A stretch of 64,000 nucleotides of DNA from Ailurus styani (GCA_002007465.1 LNAC01000768.1:62001-126000), one strand, 5' to 3'; shown: positions 23,405 through 35,299, counted from the first letter of the stretch. Translations and numbers: made by a program. The notes: generated by a model not told the origin, from the sequence alone.

Positions 23405-24170
23405 TGGGGAGATAACAAGTTATGTTCTTTTATGAAACATAATCCAAATAGTAAATGATGAGATTTTTAACAACAATTTAGTTGCTTTAAATTTTATAGT
23501 AACCCTAGATTTTCTCATAATACCTGACATGAGAGATGCTTAAGAAGTGCATACTGGATAAATAAATGAACAATATCTGGCATTTTTATACCCTTATCTA
23601 ACATGATCTTTCAATATTCCATTCTCCATACCCTTCAAAACTACAGTGTTAACCAAGAAGCTCAGTGCTCCAAAATCCATTTCTCCATGTTTATTGCCCT
23701 TTATCATTTTCAATTTCTTCCTGCTAAAAATTTCATTTTGCTTAATTTATTTCCCATAGGGTCTTCCTTTCCCTACCATAAAACTCTGCCACATACTATA
23801 CATCTTTCATGGAATTTATGGGGATGTTATATCTTTAATTGTAGTTATTTTTTATGTATTTTATATTGCTGTTTTTTTTTTCTGTTCTTGTTTTTTTTTG
23901 GTGATACTCTTGGATAATCTATCTTATAAAAAGGATAATGGTAATAAGTTTAGGGAAATATTCTATAAATACAAAAATATTATTTCTTTGAAAATGGTGA
24001 GTGGACTGCTATGTAACAAACCATTTGCTAAACAATGGGGATGCAACAGTGGACATAACACAATCATTGTTCCCATAACACATACCCTAATGAGACATAT
24101 ATGTGAAATATATAATTATATGAGCACTAGAGAGACACCACTAAGTTCTATAAGTGAAAAGCACAAGGCG
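23405..24170. other. Unassigned AT-rich DNA
   Basis: T-homopolymers at 23871-23880 and 23890-23899. A 104-codon plus-strand frame (23603-23917) is AT-driven, with no motif seen. Confidence 0.5.
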
Positions 24171-24191
24171 TTATAAAAACTTAAAAATGGA

Positions 24192-24393
24192 GGGGCGCCT
24201 AGGTGGCTCAGGTGGTTAAGGGTCCAACTCTTGGTTTCAGCTCTGGTCGTGACCTTGGGGTCATAGGGTCAAGCCCCATGTCAGGCTCGAAACTCAGCCC
24301 AGAGTGTATTTGGGATTCTGTCTCTGCCTCTTTTTATGCTCTTTCCCCCCATCCACTCTCACTCTTTCTAAAATAAATAAATCTTAGAAAAAA
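24192..24393 (+). mobile_element. Can-SINE, older subfamily
   Basis: Head 'gggcgcctaggtggctcagg' with the 'ttaagggtccaactcttgg' body shared with the general carnivore type. 19-bp duplication with one mismatch (24173-24191 and 24394-24412). Confidence 0.94.
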
Positions 24394-24429
24394 ATAAAAA
24401 CTTACAAATGGAGTTAAAGAAAAGCTCTC

Positions 24430-24778
24430 CCTGGTGTTAAACATCAGAAATTTATTTTTGATAGTTCTGAAGTCTGGGAATTCCAAGATCAAGGTTCTAC
24501 CAGATTCAGTGTCTGGTGCGAGCTGGCTTCTTTATGGACTGCTATCTTCTTATTGTAAACTCACATGTGGAAGGGACAAGAGAGTTGTCTAGGGCACTAA
24601 TCCCATTATGAGTACTGTGTTCTCATAACCTAATCACCAACAAGGCTCCACATCCTAATACCATCACATTGGGCTTTAGGTTTCAACATATCAGTTTGGG
24701 GATTTTTTGGTTTTTCTGTTTGTTTGTTTTTTGTGGTGGGGGGGAAGCATGGAGCACAAACATCCAGACTATAGCAAT
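24430..24778 (-). mobile_element. MaLR LTR (MST/THE1-like), antisense
   Basis: Reversed order of MaLR landmarks: 'gaaatttatttttgatagttctg' (3' end), 'ttccaagatcaaggt', 'ctcataacctaatcacc' and 'taataccatcacattggg', closing in 'atccagactatagca'. Solo LTR-like; no internal region adjoins it. Confidence 0.8.
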
Positions 24779-24789
24779 AGTCAAGCAAA

Positions 24790-25690
24790 GTAGTTTGTTG
24801 TTGAGGTTATTTTGTTTGTGTGGGAGAGTAAAGACTGACATTGTTAATATATCATTTGGGAAGATGGAGCCTAGCTTCCTAGAAACAAAGATAAAAGAAA
24901 TTTGGGGGCATCATGAGCCCGGGAGAGCTGGGGGAAAGCTAATCAGTGGCTCCATTGTATAAGGCATTTTGGATGAAGCTACAGCTATTTCACATTCTAG
25001 GGTAATTCTTTGTAAATGTTATCTACAAATGTTTATTATAATATCAGTTCTAATGTAGAAAATAGAAAAAGTGCTTAATATTTAAAAATAAATGAGATAA
25101 TGTATGTTATATAATATAAAATATTATGTTGCTCTTAATATTTATAAAATATTGAATGACATTAGAAAGTACTTAAAAATTCAGTTGAAAAAAATTAGTA
25201 AACAAGTGTGCATTATATACTTAATTAGTATACTAGTATAATTCTAAGTATTAGCATAATTAGTACAAACCTAATTACATAGCAATCATATATGTATAAG
25301 GACAAACATGCATAGATGAAAGCAAGTATGTGGTGTGGTAAACACGGAATTTTTTAAACTCTGAGTTTTTAATTTTATGTTTCCAAGTTCAGTAATAAAA
25401 ATAATATATTTACATCATATGTTTTAGAGAAAACCATCATATGTTCATTAATATTGTACCTAAGTATTTTTGGAATACACCATTCAACATATTTCCTACA
25501 TAATTAAGATACTGTGATGATCATATAAAGTGCTAGCTTACAGACTCACTTTATCAGAGTACATAATTAATTCACACATAATTCATAAAAAATGTACTAA
25601 AATGCCAAAAGTATTTTCAAGAAGACACTAAGAGGGAGGATGATATTGAAGTTTAGTAAAAGTACACTCAGTAAATCTAATACAGAAAAC
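24790..25690. other. Unassigned AT-rich DNA
   Basis: Very AT-rich (about 25060-25620). No nameable element seen. Confidence 0.5.
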
Positions 25691-25699
25691 ATTAAAGTA

Positions 25700-25830
25700 G
25701 CAAATAACCTCAGAGGTAGACTAAACATCCCCATATTTTAAACAAGGAAACCAAGGCTTAGAATGGTTAAATGATTTGTACAAATCCTATTGTGAGGGAG
25801 GAATGAAGTCACACTTAGAAGCACTAGGTT
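25700..25830 (-). mobile_element. MIR fragment, antisense
   Basis: 'ggaaaccaaggcttagaatgg' followed by 'ttaaatgatttgtacaaa' and 'gaatgaagtcacac' follow the reversed MIR core in order. Confidence 0.65.
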
Positions 25831-25839
25831 TTGTTTTAT

Positions 25840-26430
25840 TTAAGAGCTCTAATGTATTTGATGAATACGCTAGAACTAGAATTAAGTGGCATTTGTGGAA
25901 TTTACTCTGACCTTACTCTGATCTTGTTTCAGGTTTTGCTTGGTCTAGAAACCTTAGTAAACTATATCTCTTATCTTCTCTCACATGTTTTATTTAACTC
26001 TATAGCACTTCCACCAAAAAATCATATTCTTCCACAAAATAAACTTATAAAAAGCACATGCTGCCAGTAGTACTATCTAACTTCTCATTTTCGGAATTAA
26101 GAACTCAGCTACATCTACATGTGAACTAAATTGCAGCAAAAAACATCAATTCCTTTGGCTATCTTCATTATTGATACTTGTTGTTGGGACTGAATCAATC
26201 TTGAGGCCATCTACATCAATCGTTACAACAGCTTAAGTGAGCCTATCAGTCACTCAATGGAACACACTCTGCACACGTGACCATGACATTACACTAAATT
26301 GCTTAACTTTTTAAAAGCTAAAAATATTATCTTCCCAATGTACATATTTCTTTCTAGAGCTGCATGATCTTTTCATTGTTCTTATCTTGTCTAAAGGTTT
26401 TCTGCCTTTTCTTAGAGGAAGATTGAAGAC
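25840..26430. other. Unassigned DNA
   Basis: No repeat signature or coding evidence. A 79-codon frame at 25831-26070 shows no domain. Confidence 0.5.
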
Positions 26431-26436
26431 TGAGAT

Positions 26437-26840
26437 AATATATATTTAAGGTAAAACTTCCTTTCTCTTTTTCTACTGTTTCTACTCTTTTTCTACTGTT
26501 TTCTACTGTTTAATATATATTTAAGGTAAAACTTCCTCTCTCCGGCGCCTGGGTGGCTCAGTGGGTTAAAGCCTCTGCTTTCGGCTCAGGTCATGATCTC
26601 AGCGTCCTGGGATCGAGGCCCGCATCGGGCTCTCTGCTCAGCAGGTAGCCTGCTTCCTCCTCTCTGTCTCTCTGCCTGCCTCTCTGCCTACTTGTAATCT
26701 CTCTCTCTGTCAAAAAAAAAAAAAAAAAAATCTTATATATAAAAAAAAAAAACTTCCTCTCTCTTTTTCTACTGTTTCTTCCTTTCTCTGTTTCTACTGT
26801 TTCTCTTTTTCTGTTTTCTACTGTTTACTGTTCATCAAAT
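26437..26840. repeat. 75-bp tandem duplication and TTTCTACTG-rich minisatellite
   Basis: The block starting 'aatatatatttaaggtaaaa' at 26437 recurs at 26512, a period of 75 bp, with one C/T change visible. Within and after it, the word TTTCTACTGTT recurs many times, including downstream of the SINE (26763-26832). The SINE at 26543-26748 landed in the second copy. Confidence 0.85.
26543..26748 (+). mobile_element. Can-SINE, young mustelid-type copy
   Basis: Near-consensus head and core ('tgggatcgaggcccgcatcg'), A-rich tail with a TATATA interruption. Perfect 15-bp duplication AAAACTTCCTCTCTC (26528-26542 and 26749-26763). Confidence 0.97.
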
Positions 26841-26844
26841 TTTC

Positions 26845-28700
26845 TTATACAATCTTTGCAATAAGTCAGATAAAGAGTTAATTTTATGATGCTTCCACAA
26901 GCATTTAAAGGCACATATAAATTAAAATATATCACATAATTAATTCTCAATTGAGTAAAGGTCTCTGTTGATAGACTGAACAGAATTTTTAGGCACTAAT
27001 GTTGAATTTGTTTGTTTTTTAAATGTTTATGTATGGCCAATGTAAGTTCAGATCCCTTTCCCAATAGAACATGTTCAGTTCCACTCTGGTTTATACTGTT
27101 CCCTAACTTGTATCTATGTCTCCCCTTCTTTATCCCTACCTTTGGGAAACATTATTTTATTCAGATAGACTATCTAATAGTTTTTTAAGAGCCCACTCGT
27201 ATATTTATTACAATCAATCACAAGGGATTGAATTAAAGTCAAATAAACAGATGCTATAATAAAATGGAAAAGTGCCTTAATAGAAGTAAAATCGCAATGT
27301 TATGGAAGAACAAAAAAATAGTACCTAACTGGAAGAGAAGGGGATAAACAACAGCTTTCTGGAGGAAAATACCCTCAACAAAAATCTTAAAGACTAAGGA
27401 GTAGCTAAACAGGCAGGAGCTGTTTAGGAAGAGCAAGTAGCAAGTTCAAAGTTAGAACTGTGAGACAGTGTCTGTACATTTGTGATTTGTAGAACTTCCT
27501 TTACTTATTAAGCTGATATCTATCTCATTTTAGCTACTGCCAACTGTTCAGACTCTACTTTCTTAGGGCCTTAGACTTTGATTAGTTTATTTTGTCAAAT
27601 ACCTTACCAAAATCCAGATAAAATCTGCCTGCTCACCTTTCTTTAATATGAATATATAAATGCTGCCAATGATGAAAACGAGTCTAGAATAGTTCACGTT
27701 GGGGCTAAATCATCAGGATATACTAATGATAAAGAATGTGTAAACAAGATCTGCTTTGTAAATCTGTGAAGTAAATATGTAATAAATAAATGAGAAATGG
27801 AGATGACAATGCACAAAGAAAATAAAATGTGTGGTGTATGATCCCAATGGGAAGGACCATAGAATCTTTACATTTTTGTTGAGTTCAAGAATGCTTATAA
27901 TTCTGAAGAATATGGTTTACTGAAAGAAATGAGAAAAGAGATATGAAAAGATATAAATATCTAGGTGATGTAACCACTGAGGCCATAGATAATTAAGGAG
28001 TGATGTAGGAAAGCTAGAGAGAGATGGGTCTAGCCTGAAGTCAGCACCTGAAGAATTTACAATAGGGAGGTGTGAATGGGAAAAGCAGAAAGCTTGATGG
28101 ATTCGAGGTTGTTGAGTGACGCCAGGAGCATGTGTGCCACAGTATACCAGTTGAGGGACCAGGGATAGAGCGTATCAGCAGAACTGTAGAAGCTATGGAA
28201 CCAGGAGGAAGTGCCCTGACTCAGCAGAATCTGGAGGTGAAGAGGAAGGGCAAAACACAGGAAAAGGGAGGGAGTTGGGAGGGGGGGTCACATGATTTTA
28301 TAGCACATGAACTCTCTGAGTACTGTGAGCATAGTCATAGAACACGACAAAATCGGCTTCTCCTCAAAATGATCAATTCCATAATGTATAAAACTATTAC
28401 TGATTGCTCATTAGGGTAAGACTCTTAACAATACATTTAGAACGGTGTATAATTTTGAACAGAGAAGTGAAAATGTAATATAATGAAACCATATTTTAAG
28501 GAAAAACAAAGTTATTTTGTTAATATGAACTATCCTTACAGAGGGCATTTCTTCCTGTGGCTCCTTATCAGACTTGGTTTTGAGAGAATTTTATCTCTTT
28601 AGCCTGAGAAAATAATGAGAGAATTATATATTAAAATATACAGAAATTTAGAAGGATTGAAGTAGGGAAATTTATCAGGAAAAAATAATGGGTATTTAAA
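26845..28700. other. Unassigned DNA
   Basis: About 1.85 kb. The stretch 27900-28420 is less AT-rich and contains a 95-codon plus-strand frame (28132-28419) of Gly/Glu/Arg-rich composition that I do not recognise. No splice-site or promoter evidence for a gene. Confidence 0.45.
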
Positions 28701-28711
28701 AAGTCTGATTA

Positions 28712-28894
28712 GGAGCATCTGGGTGACTGAGTCGGTTAAGCATCTGCCTTCTGTTCAGGTCATGATCTCAGGGTCAAGCTCCAAGTTGGTCTCCCTGCTC
28801 AGTGGGGGGTCTGCTTCTCTGCCCCCACCACGTTCTCTCTCTCTTGCTATGTCTCTCTCTCAAATAAATAAATAAAATCTTTAAAAACAAAAAA
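28712..28894 (+). mobile_element. Can-SINE, older copy
   Basis: Head 'agcatctgggtgactgagtcg', missing part of the core (a short internal deletion before 'gggtcaagctcc'), CT tract and 'aaataaataaataaaatctt' tail. Duplication 'gt(t)ctgatta' on both sides. Confidence 0.92.
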
Positions 28895-29208
28895 CGTTCT
28901 GATTAACATGACCGAGACTTCTCTTTGTAGCTGTTAGAGCAGGCTTCAGCATCCTGTGAGACCATCACATTTATACTTATTTATTTTTTCAACTAATAGC
29001 TGGGATCTGCATTTACCAAACTTGTCAAGAAGGCCACATTTTCCTTCATGAGGCTTATCTATCCCTAAAACATTCTAGAAATTCAGGGCTATTCAATCCA
29101 AAAAGTAAATCCTTCTTCCAAAGCCAGGAATATGGGAACTGATATTTCTAACACCACTGGTACTGTTATTACTGCCACATAGCCTTGATATTAAAAATTG
29201 GTCACACC

Positions 29209-29386
29209 AGGGTCACCTGAGGGACTCAGTCAGTTAAGCAGTCTGACTCCTGTTTTCGGCCCAGGTCATGATCTCAGAGGTGTGAGACGGAGCCCTGTGT
29301 CTGGCTCCGCACTCAGTGCAGAGTCTCTTTGGGATCCCCGCCCTTTGCCCCTCACCTCCTAAAATAAATAAATAAAATCTTTTTAA
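29209..29386 (+). mobile_element. Can-SINE, older copy, first of an inverted pair
   Basis: Diverged head 'gggtcacctgagggactcag', core 'ggcccaggtcatgatctcag', tail 'aaataaataaataaaatct'. Perfect 16-bp duplication AAAAATTGGTCACACC (29193-29208 and 29387-29402). Confidence 0.94.
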
Positions 29387-29417
29387 AAAAATTGGTCACA
29401 CCAAAAAAAAATTTTTT

Positions 29418-29604
29418 TTAAAGATTTTATTTATTTATTTGACAGAGAGAGAGAGATCACAAGTAGGCAGAGGCAGGCAGAGAGAGAGGGGGAAGCAGGC
29501 TCCTTGCCGAGCAGGGAGCCCGATATGGGCCTCGATCCCAGGACCCTGAGATCATGACCTGAGCCGAAGGCAGAGGCTTTAACCCACTGAGTCACCCAGG
29601 CGCC
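29418..29604 (-). mobile_element. Can-SINE, young, antisense, second of an inverted pair
   Basis: Near-consensus reversed copy that landed at the 3' edge of the previous SINE, duplicating 'cacaccaaaaaaa-ttttt' (about 29397-29417 and 29605-29624). It therefore postdates the 29209 copy. Confidence 0.94.
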
Positions 29605-29639
29605 CACACCAAAAAAATTTTTAAAAAATTGGTCATACT

Positions 29640-30945
29640 ATTCACTGGAAGCTTATTCAATGCTCTTTCAATCCTTCTTTGTGCCAGGCTTTATAGGTGT
29701 TTTCAAAATGGTGTTTTCTGGTTTGATATCAATAAACAAACAAACAAATAAACTACAGTTACTTCAGTTTACATATGCTCACCTGTTATCAAGACACAAA
29801 TATGGACTAGAGGAGCTTTCACTTAAGGCACAGTCTGCCATCCTAGCCTATCCCTTCCATCCGAACTAACAAACCAAAACAAGACAGAATCTTTGAAGAG
29901 CCGAGGTTATCATTCCAGAATGCTGCTGCCATCAGGTTAAATACCCTAGGGATCCCTTTGTAACTGGGTCTCTGTGGGGACTATTCCACTCCATCTAATG
30001 ATATTGACCATCACAAGGGAAGCTGAAGTACTAGTTTATTTTCTGAAGGAGAATTCTTGAAACCTTTTAAAATTTTTATTACCTGCTCATTAGAAACTCT
30101 CTATAATCTATCTGCAAATGTTTTGAAGGAGAGATTTTTTTTCCCCAGGCCGCATCTGTTCCTGTGCTCTTTTCCTCTTACTTATTATAAATAAAATGGA
30201 CCAATCAAGTATAATCATGAAATCAATTTGATTTTTGATCATACACTGTCTCTCTTAATGCCTAAGTGAAAGATGAAAATACTTCTTCCCTTTCTGCTGT
30301 GTGAAACTGGGGCAGGTCCCATCACTTTTCTAGTCTCTTTTATTTAACCAAAGTCTCTATGGTCCCTGCAAATTACAATGAACATAGTCAATTAAGCAAT
30401 GAAAACTCGATCAATTAAGTTTTCTTCCCTCCCTTAGTCAGGCTTGTTGCATGTGGGGGCTAGACTTCGCAGAATGTGTAAGGTTATGGGTCCTTTCATG
30501 GGTCCCCTGAGACATCCATCCTGTGTTCCTCTGGTTGTACATCACTTGCTGAAAGCTCCACCTCTGCTTTGGACAGGTGGCCCTCCTAAACCCCTAATTT
30601 TACAGTGTTTACCTCCACACAGACTTTTCTGCTGTGGTGCATTGAGCCAGGGCGACTATATATTGATGGTTGCAGAGCCTTCTGTAAGGCACGCATCATT
30701 AGTAAAAAGCATTTGGAAGCTTCTTCTCTTAGAGTGGAGTGCTTCTAGTCACAGAAACACCACATTTGTGATGTTCTGCCTGACTAGGCTCTCTGTTGCA
30801 TAGACTGTCTGCTTTAAGTCCTACCCCTCACCTTTAATTTGCTCTGTGTTCAGTTCCTAATTGTACACTCAAATCACGTCAGGGCCTCAAGCTTCATTTT
30901 TTCCCCAGTTACTCTGTCACTTTACTCTCTTCTCCATATTCTTCC
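29640..30945. other. Unassigned DNA
   Basis: Contains a 119-codon plus-strand frame (30444-30803), Leu/Pro/Arg-rich, without a recognisable domain or initiation context. I see no repeat family across most of it. Confidence 0.45.
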
Positions 30946-30952
30946 TCCATTC

Positions 30953-31130
30953 CAGTGGTTAATTCTCACTACATGTAGGGTTCTCCTAGGGAGATTTTTT
31001 AAAAGTATTGTCACTCAGGCTCTATCCATGGATTTGTATTTAACTGTGCTGAGGCGGACCCCTTGCATAAATATATTTTTTTATAAACTCTCTCTGTGAT
31101 TCCAATGTATAACCAAGGTGAGAGCTACTG
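30953..31130. mobile_element. MER5-like hAT non-autonomous DNA transposon
   Basis: Ends CAGTGGTT... and ...CTACTG form imperfect terminal inverted repeats. The interior has the MER5 words 'gggagattttttaaaagta' and 'gtgattccaatgtata'. Length 178 bp fits MER5A (about 190 bp). Flanking 8-mers CTCCATTC and CTTTGATT match at 5 of 8, an old target duplication. Confidence 0.75.
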
Positions 31131-31134
31131 CTTT

Positions 31135-31388
31135 GATTAGTTTACCCGTTCTTCGTTTTAAATTGACTCAGCATTTGCTTTCCTGCTTCATAGTGAACAC
31201 CACCCACTTTCAGCAAATAAATTAATCTCAAGTGGTTTTACTCAAAGATTTCAGATAAATAGTCATCAGGCTATCTATCGATCTAGCAATATGTCTATTT
31301 ATTGAGAGGGGGAATTATGTGATTATAATAATAATTTTGAAAAATATCCAGACCCAAATCATTACTCCCTCTTCTCCTCACGTGCATT
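31135..31388. other. Unassigned DNA
   Basis: Short non-repeat stretch between the MER5-like element and the LTR. Confidence 0.5.
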
Positions 31389-31508
31389 CCATGCATTATA
31401 GGCTGGATTGTGTCCTTGCCCGAAATTCTTATTTGGAACTGCTAATTCCAGTTTCTCAGAATGTGACTGTATTTGGACATAAAGTCTTTAAAAAGGCAAT
31501 TTAGGTTA

Positions 31509-31699
31509 TGGAGCACCTGAGTGGTGCAGTCCGTTAGGTAGAAAACTCTTGGTTTCAGCTCAGGTTATGATCTCAGGGTCATGAGACTGAGCGCCATGTC
31601 AGGATCTGGGCTCAGCCCAGAGTCTGCTTGGGTTTCTCTCTCCCTCTCCTCTGCTCACGTGCTCTCTCTCTCTTTCAAATAAATAAATAAATCTTTTTT
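31509..31699 (+). mobile_element. Can-SINE, older copy, in LTR
   Basis: Head 'gagcacctgagtggtgcagt', feliform-like body 'ctcttggtttcagctcagg', tail (AAAT)n. 18-bp duplication with one mismatch (31491-31508 and 31700-31717). Confidence 0.94.
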
Positions 31700-31935
31700 A
31701 AAAGGTAATTTAGGTTAAGTGAGGTCTGTCTGTGGGCCCTAATTCAAGGTGGTTGGTGTCCTTATGAGAAGAGGTAATTAAAACATAGACTTGCACAGGG
31801 AAAGCCATGTGAAGATACCAGAAGACAACAGCCATCTGCAAGACAAGGAGAGAGACCCCAGAATGAAATCTCAACTCTGCCAACACTTGATCTTGGACTT
31901 CCAGCCCCTAGAACCATGAGAAAATAAATTTCTTT

Positions 31936-32139
31936 CTTTTTTTTTAAAGATTTTATTTATTTATTTGACACAGAGAGAGAGATTACAAGTAGGCAGAGAG
32001 GCAGGTAGAGAGACAGGGAGAGGAGGAAGCAGGCTCCCCACTGAGCAGAGAGCCCGATGCGGGCCTCGATCCCAGGACACTGAGATCATGACCTGAGCCG
32101 AAAGCAGAGGCTTTAACCCACTGAGCCACCCAGGCGCCC
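31936..32139 (-). mobile_element. Can-SINE, antisense, inserted beside another SINE
   Basis: Complete young reversed copy. Flanked by AAATTTCTTT (31926-31935 and 32140-32149). It sits at the T-rich edge of the SINE at 32146-32350, separating that copy from its left target-site duplication, so it is the later arrival. Confidence 0.93.
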
Positions 32140-32145
32140 AAATTT

Positions 32146-32350
32146 CTTTTTTTTTTTTAAAGATTTTTTATTTATTTATTTGACAGAGAGGGAGAGATTA
32201 CAAGTAGGCAGAGAGGCAGGCAGAGAGAGAGGAGGAAGCAGGATCCCCACTGAGCAGGGAGCCCGATGCGGGCCTCGATCCCAGGACTCTGAGATCATGA
32301 CCTGAGCCGAAGGCAGAGGCTTTAACTCACTGAGCCACCCAGGCGCCCAA
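32146..32350 (-). mobile_element. Can-SINE, antisense, older of a tandem pair
   Basis: Complete reversed copy. Its target-site duplication GAAAATAAATTTCT lies at 31920-31933 (left of the other SINE) and 32351-32364, which fixes the insertion order. Confidence 0.93.
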
Positions 32351-32459
32351 GAAAATAAATTTCTATTTAAGCTACCTAGCCTGTAGCACTTTGTTATGGC
32401 AGTTCTAGCAAATTAATTCACCACAGATCTCAAATATATTAATCTCCTAATTATACTAG

Positions 32460-32900
32460 TTGTATGCATGCTTCTAATCCATTCTCCAAAATGTAGAGTC
32501 AGCTATGTAAAATACAACTATGACTATGCCATTCCTACTTAAACTTAAGTGACCTATCTCCCAACTCATATATTGCTGTCCTGACTTTGAAATTTATTTT
32601 CTAGTACCAAATGTTTCTAATTCTATATGCCTAGCATGTACTTGCTTTACTCTACTCAATTTATACTAAACCCACTCTATAAAAGTATCCTTACTATTTT
32701 TTTTATTTATACTTAAAGATTCATCCCAGGAAAACTTCATTGAACACCTCCAATCACTCTATAATGATCTCGGTTAATATATTCCCTATAATACTAAAAT
32801 ATCCTGTGCACAAACAAGTGTTACATGTATATCATTATATCAAGGTGATATGTTTATATATCTATCTTGACATAAGGATCATACAATTATCAATGAGTCA
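32460..32900 (+). mobile_element. L2 fossil, sense
   Basis: 'taatccattctccaaaatgtagagtcag', 'gactatgccattcctactt', and later 'aggaaaacttcattgaacacc' follow the L2 3' region in order, very diverged. The limits are vague. Confidence 0.45.
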
Positions 32901-32909
32901 ACTATTTCT

Positions 32910-33600
32910 CATTTCTCTTTGTAGTTCCTAGGCTGGTCTAATGCAATATTTGCAGTAAAATCACTTGGTATTTGTTAAAGAAATGTTGCATTTCCTTGTG
33001 TGTGTCTATGTTCAATAAATAATGTTTCAGATGACCTGCATCCCTGACCCCCTGACAGATAATTCAACCTCAAGATGACCATGTTAAAATTCTCATTAAA
33101 TTTTACTTGGAAAGAATATGCTCTTTATGGAGGATTGTTTCATAGGACAGTTTATTCTTTCTGTTAGATCTTGAATTCATCAAGTGGAAGAAGACTGTGC
33201 ATATATATTGCATGGTGTGTGAACCCTCTGAAATTGTCTGAAAAGTTTAACAAGCACTGTATTTGAGTTTGTGCTTTTAGTGAGAAAGTTCATAGTTTTC
33301 AACCAGTAGTCAGTTTCTTGACTCTAAAATTTTACAGGCTGTCAATTATATATTTGTAGCTCTTATATTTACATCAAGGCAAGCCGACAGTAACTAGTGA
33401 TATAAACTACATTATCTTGAATTTTCTTGGAATAGTTTGGTTTTTATCTTTCACTTTCACAGAGAATTACTGTTTTCAAAGTAAACAAACATAACAAAAC
33501 AAAACCACTACAACACAATCATTCTGAAAGCATGTTTTTGTGAGGAAGTTTTAGTGAGAATACTTATTACATCAGTGCTTCCAGGATGCTTCCCATATTA
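32910..33600. other. Unassigned AT-rich DNA
   Basis: No element or gene signature seen. Confidence 0.5.
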
Positions 33601-33614
33601 AAAATGTCTTGCAT

Positions 33615-34870
33615 ACATTTCACTATTCAGCAAATATTTATTTCCTAGGGACCAGACACTTTGCTTTACACCAAGAATATGTTGGTAAATAAGACCAGAA
33701 ATATGTTGGTAAATACGTTCTGCTCTTTTGAAGCCAAAATTTTAGAGAAGGGAAAAGATGCAAAGAAGTAACAACATGCCTGAGGATGATATGTGAACAT
33801 TTAAAGTAATAAGAGATAATGACTGGACAATACTTTTTATTGGATATCAAAGACAAGACCTCCAAGTAAATGACATTTAAATTGAGACCTGAATAGCATG
33901 AAGGAAACAGATGTATAAAAGTCAGAGAAAGATCATTATAAAAAATGGAGCTGCTAGTGAAAAGTCACTAAAATATGGAAAATAGTTTGGCATAATACAG
34001 AACCAGAGAGAAGACCAGAATGTCAAGAGGGAAGAGTGTCAGCAGATAAAATCTTGGAGATGAATGGAGAGAGGATCAAGTTGGACACTATAGACCTTGG
34101 TAGAGTTTGGAAGTTATTCCAAATTATGTAAGAAACCAAGACAAGATTTTCAACAGGAGGCATGGCAAGATCTGATTTCTAATTTTAATATAACTCAGTT
34201 GTTTTTTCTGTAAATAATCGATTTTATACAAGCAAGAGTAGAAGAAAAGACCATTGAGGAAGTTACTACTGATGCATATCAACTTAGAGGTGATAATGAC
34301 TTGAAACTAAATGGTAGATTTAAAAATAAAAGTAGTTTGATTCAAGATATATTTTATATGGAGTACCGACTGAGCTTCCTAATGAATAAACAATGCGATA
34401 TGAGGTGAAGAAAGTAATCAAAGAAGATTCCTAGGTTTTGTCTAGGTATCTGGGCAATTGGTGATGCCATTTAATAAGATATGAAAGACTAGTTAAGGAG
34501 TAGGTTTACTTGAAGTGTAGATATCCAAGGGAAACTGTAAAGCAACCATGTGTTTATGTGTATCTTGAACTTAGTAGAAATATGCAAACTAATAAACCTG
34601 ATACTCTGCCTAGAAAAACATGTTCACAGAGGAAAAAAAGGGATGAGGTGACTGAATTATGAATTACTCCAAAGTTTAGAAGTCAAAATAAAAAAAGGAA
34701 GGAACTAGCCGAGGACACTGGGATGGAGCAGAGAGTGAGGTAGGGGAGTGTGGTGTCACCAAAAAACCCTCTGAAAAATCCAAAAAACAGAGAGAAAAAT
34801 GATTTGAGCATGAGAAAGTGATCACCTGTAAAAGGCCAATAAAGAGAACCATCACAGGATTTAGACGTGT
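33615..34870 (-). mobile_element. L2 fossil, antisense, about 1.25 kb
   Basis: Starts with 'attcagcaaatatttatttcc' (reverse of the L2 tail), then 'aattgagacctgaatagcatg', 'ggcatggcaagatctgattt' and, at 34730-34760, 'gtgaggtaggggagtgtggtg', all in the order of reversed L2. The longest L2 remnant here. It contains a small local duplication of 'atgttggtaaata' at 33678 and 33701. Confidence 0.65.
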
Positions 34871-34874
34871 AGAA

Positions 34875-35290
34875 GTCATATATATGTCTTCTTCTCTTTA
34901 AGGAAAATGTTTTTAAAAAATGACCTTTTTTCTCAGATCTGATGAAAGATTAGAAAAATATTCTTGTACTGAGAGGAAGCAATTCCCTTGTAACTAAAAC
35001 TGTTCAAGCATACAGATGGTGTGTTGTAAAATACTTTACTTAGAGCTCATAAAAAAATAATAAAGTTAGTGCTAGTGAATCAAAGCAGCAACTTGATGAG
35101 TGGATTAATCAGAATAAAAAACTTGCTCTCTGTCATAAAAGTCACATTTCCTCTATTCACTCATTCTCCCATTCATTGTAAAAGATAACATTTATGTTTT
35201 ACTATTGAGACTATCTTTAAGCATTGAATGCTTTTAACCTCTAAGCTTACAAATTTTATAAATTTTTTTACACATTTTTTTACAAATTTT
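34875..35290. other. Unassigned AT-rich DNA
   Basis: No recognised element. Short T-rich duplicated words at 35255-35290. Confidence 0.5.
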
Positions 35291-35299
35291 ATTTGCAAA

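Larger units (their letters stand above)
31392..32420 (+). mobile_element. MaLR LTR (MLT1-like) broken by three SINEs
   Basis: Sense LTR words in order: 'ggctggattgtgtcc', 'ctcagaatgtgactgtatttgg', 'ggtgtccttatgagaagagg', 'gccatgtgaagatacc', 'cttgatcttggacttcc', 'gagaaaataaatttct' and 'gcactttgttatggcag'. Solo LTR. The SINEs at 31509, 31936 and 32146 together add about 600 bp. Confidence 0.85.

Noticed and set aside
23300..23460. Cys-Val repeat protein
   Set aside because: Translation artefact of the (GT)n microsatellite.
26437..26840. CRISPR-like array (repeated short words with spacing)
   Set aside because: Repeats are irregular and pyrimidine-rich, spacers are not unique, and the DNA is mammalian. 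It is a minisatellite.
28132..28419. 95-codon frame in less AT-rich DNA
   Set aside because: Low-complexity Gly/Glu/Arg composition, no family match known to me and no gene context.
30444..30803. 119-codon plus-strand frame
   Set aside because: No recognisable motif, no promoter or splice context. A frame this long is not rare in 64 kb of six-frame translation.
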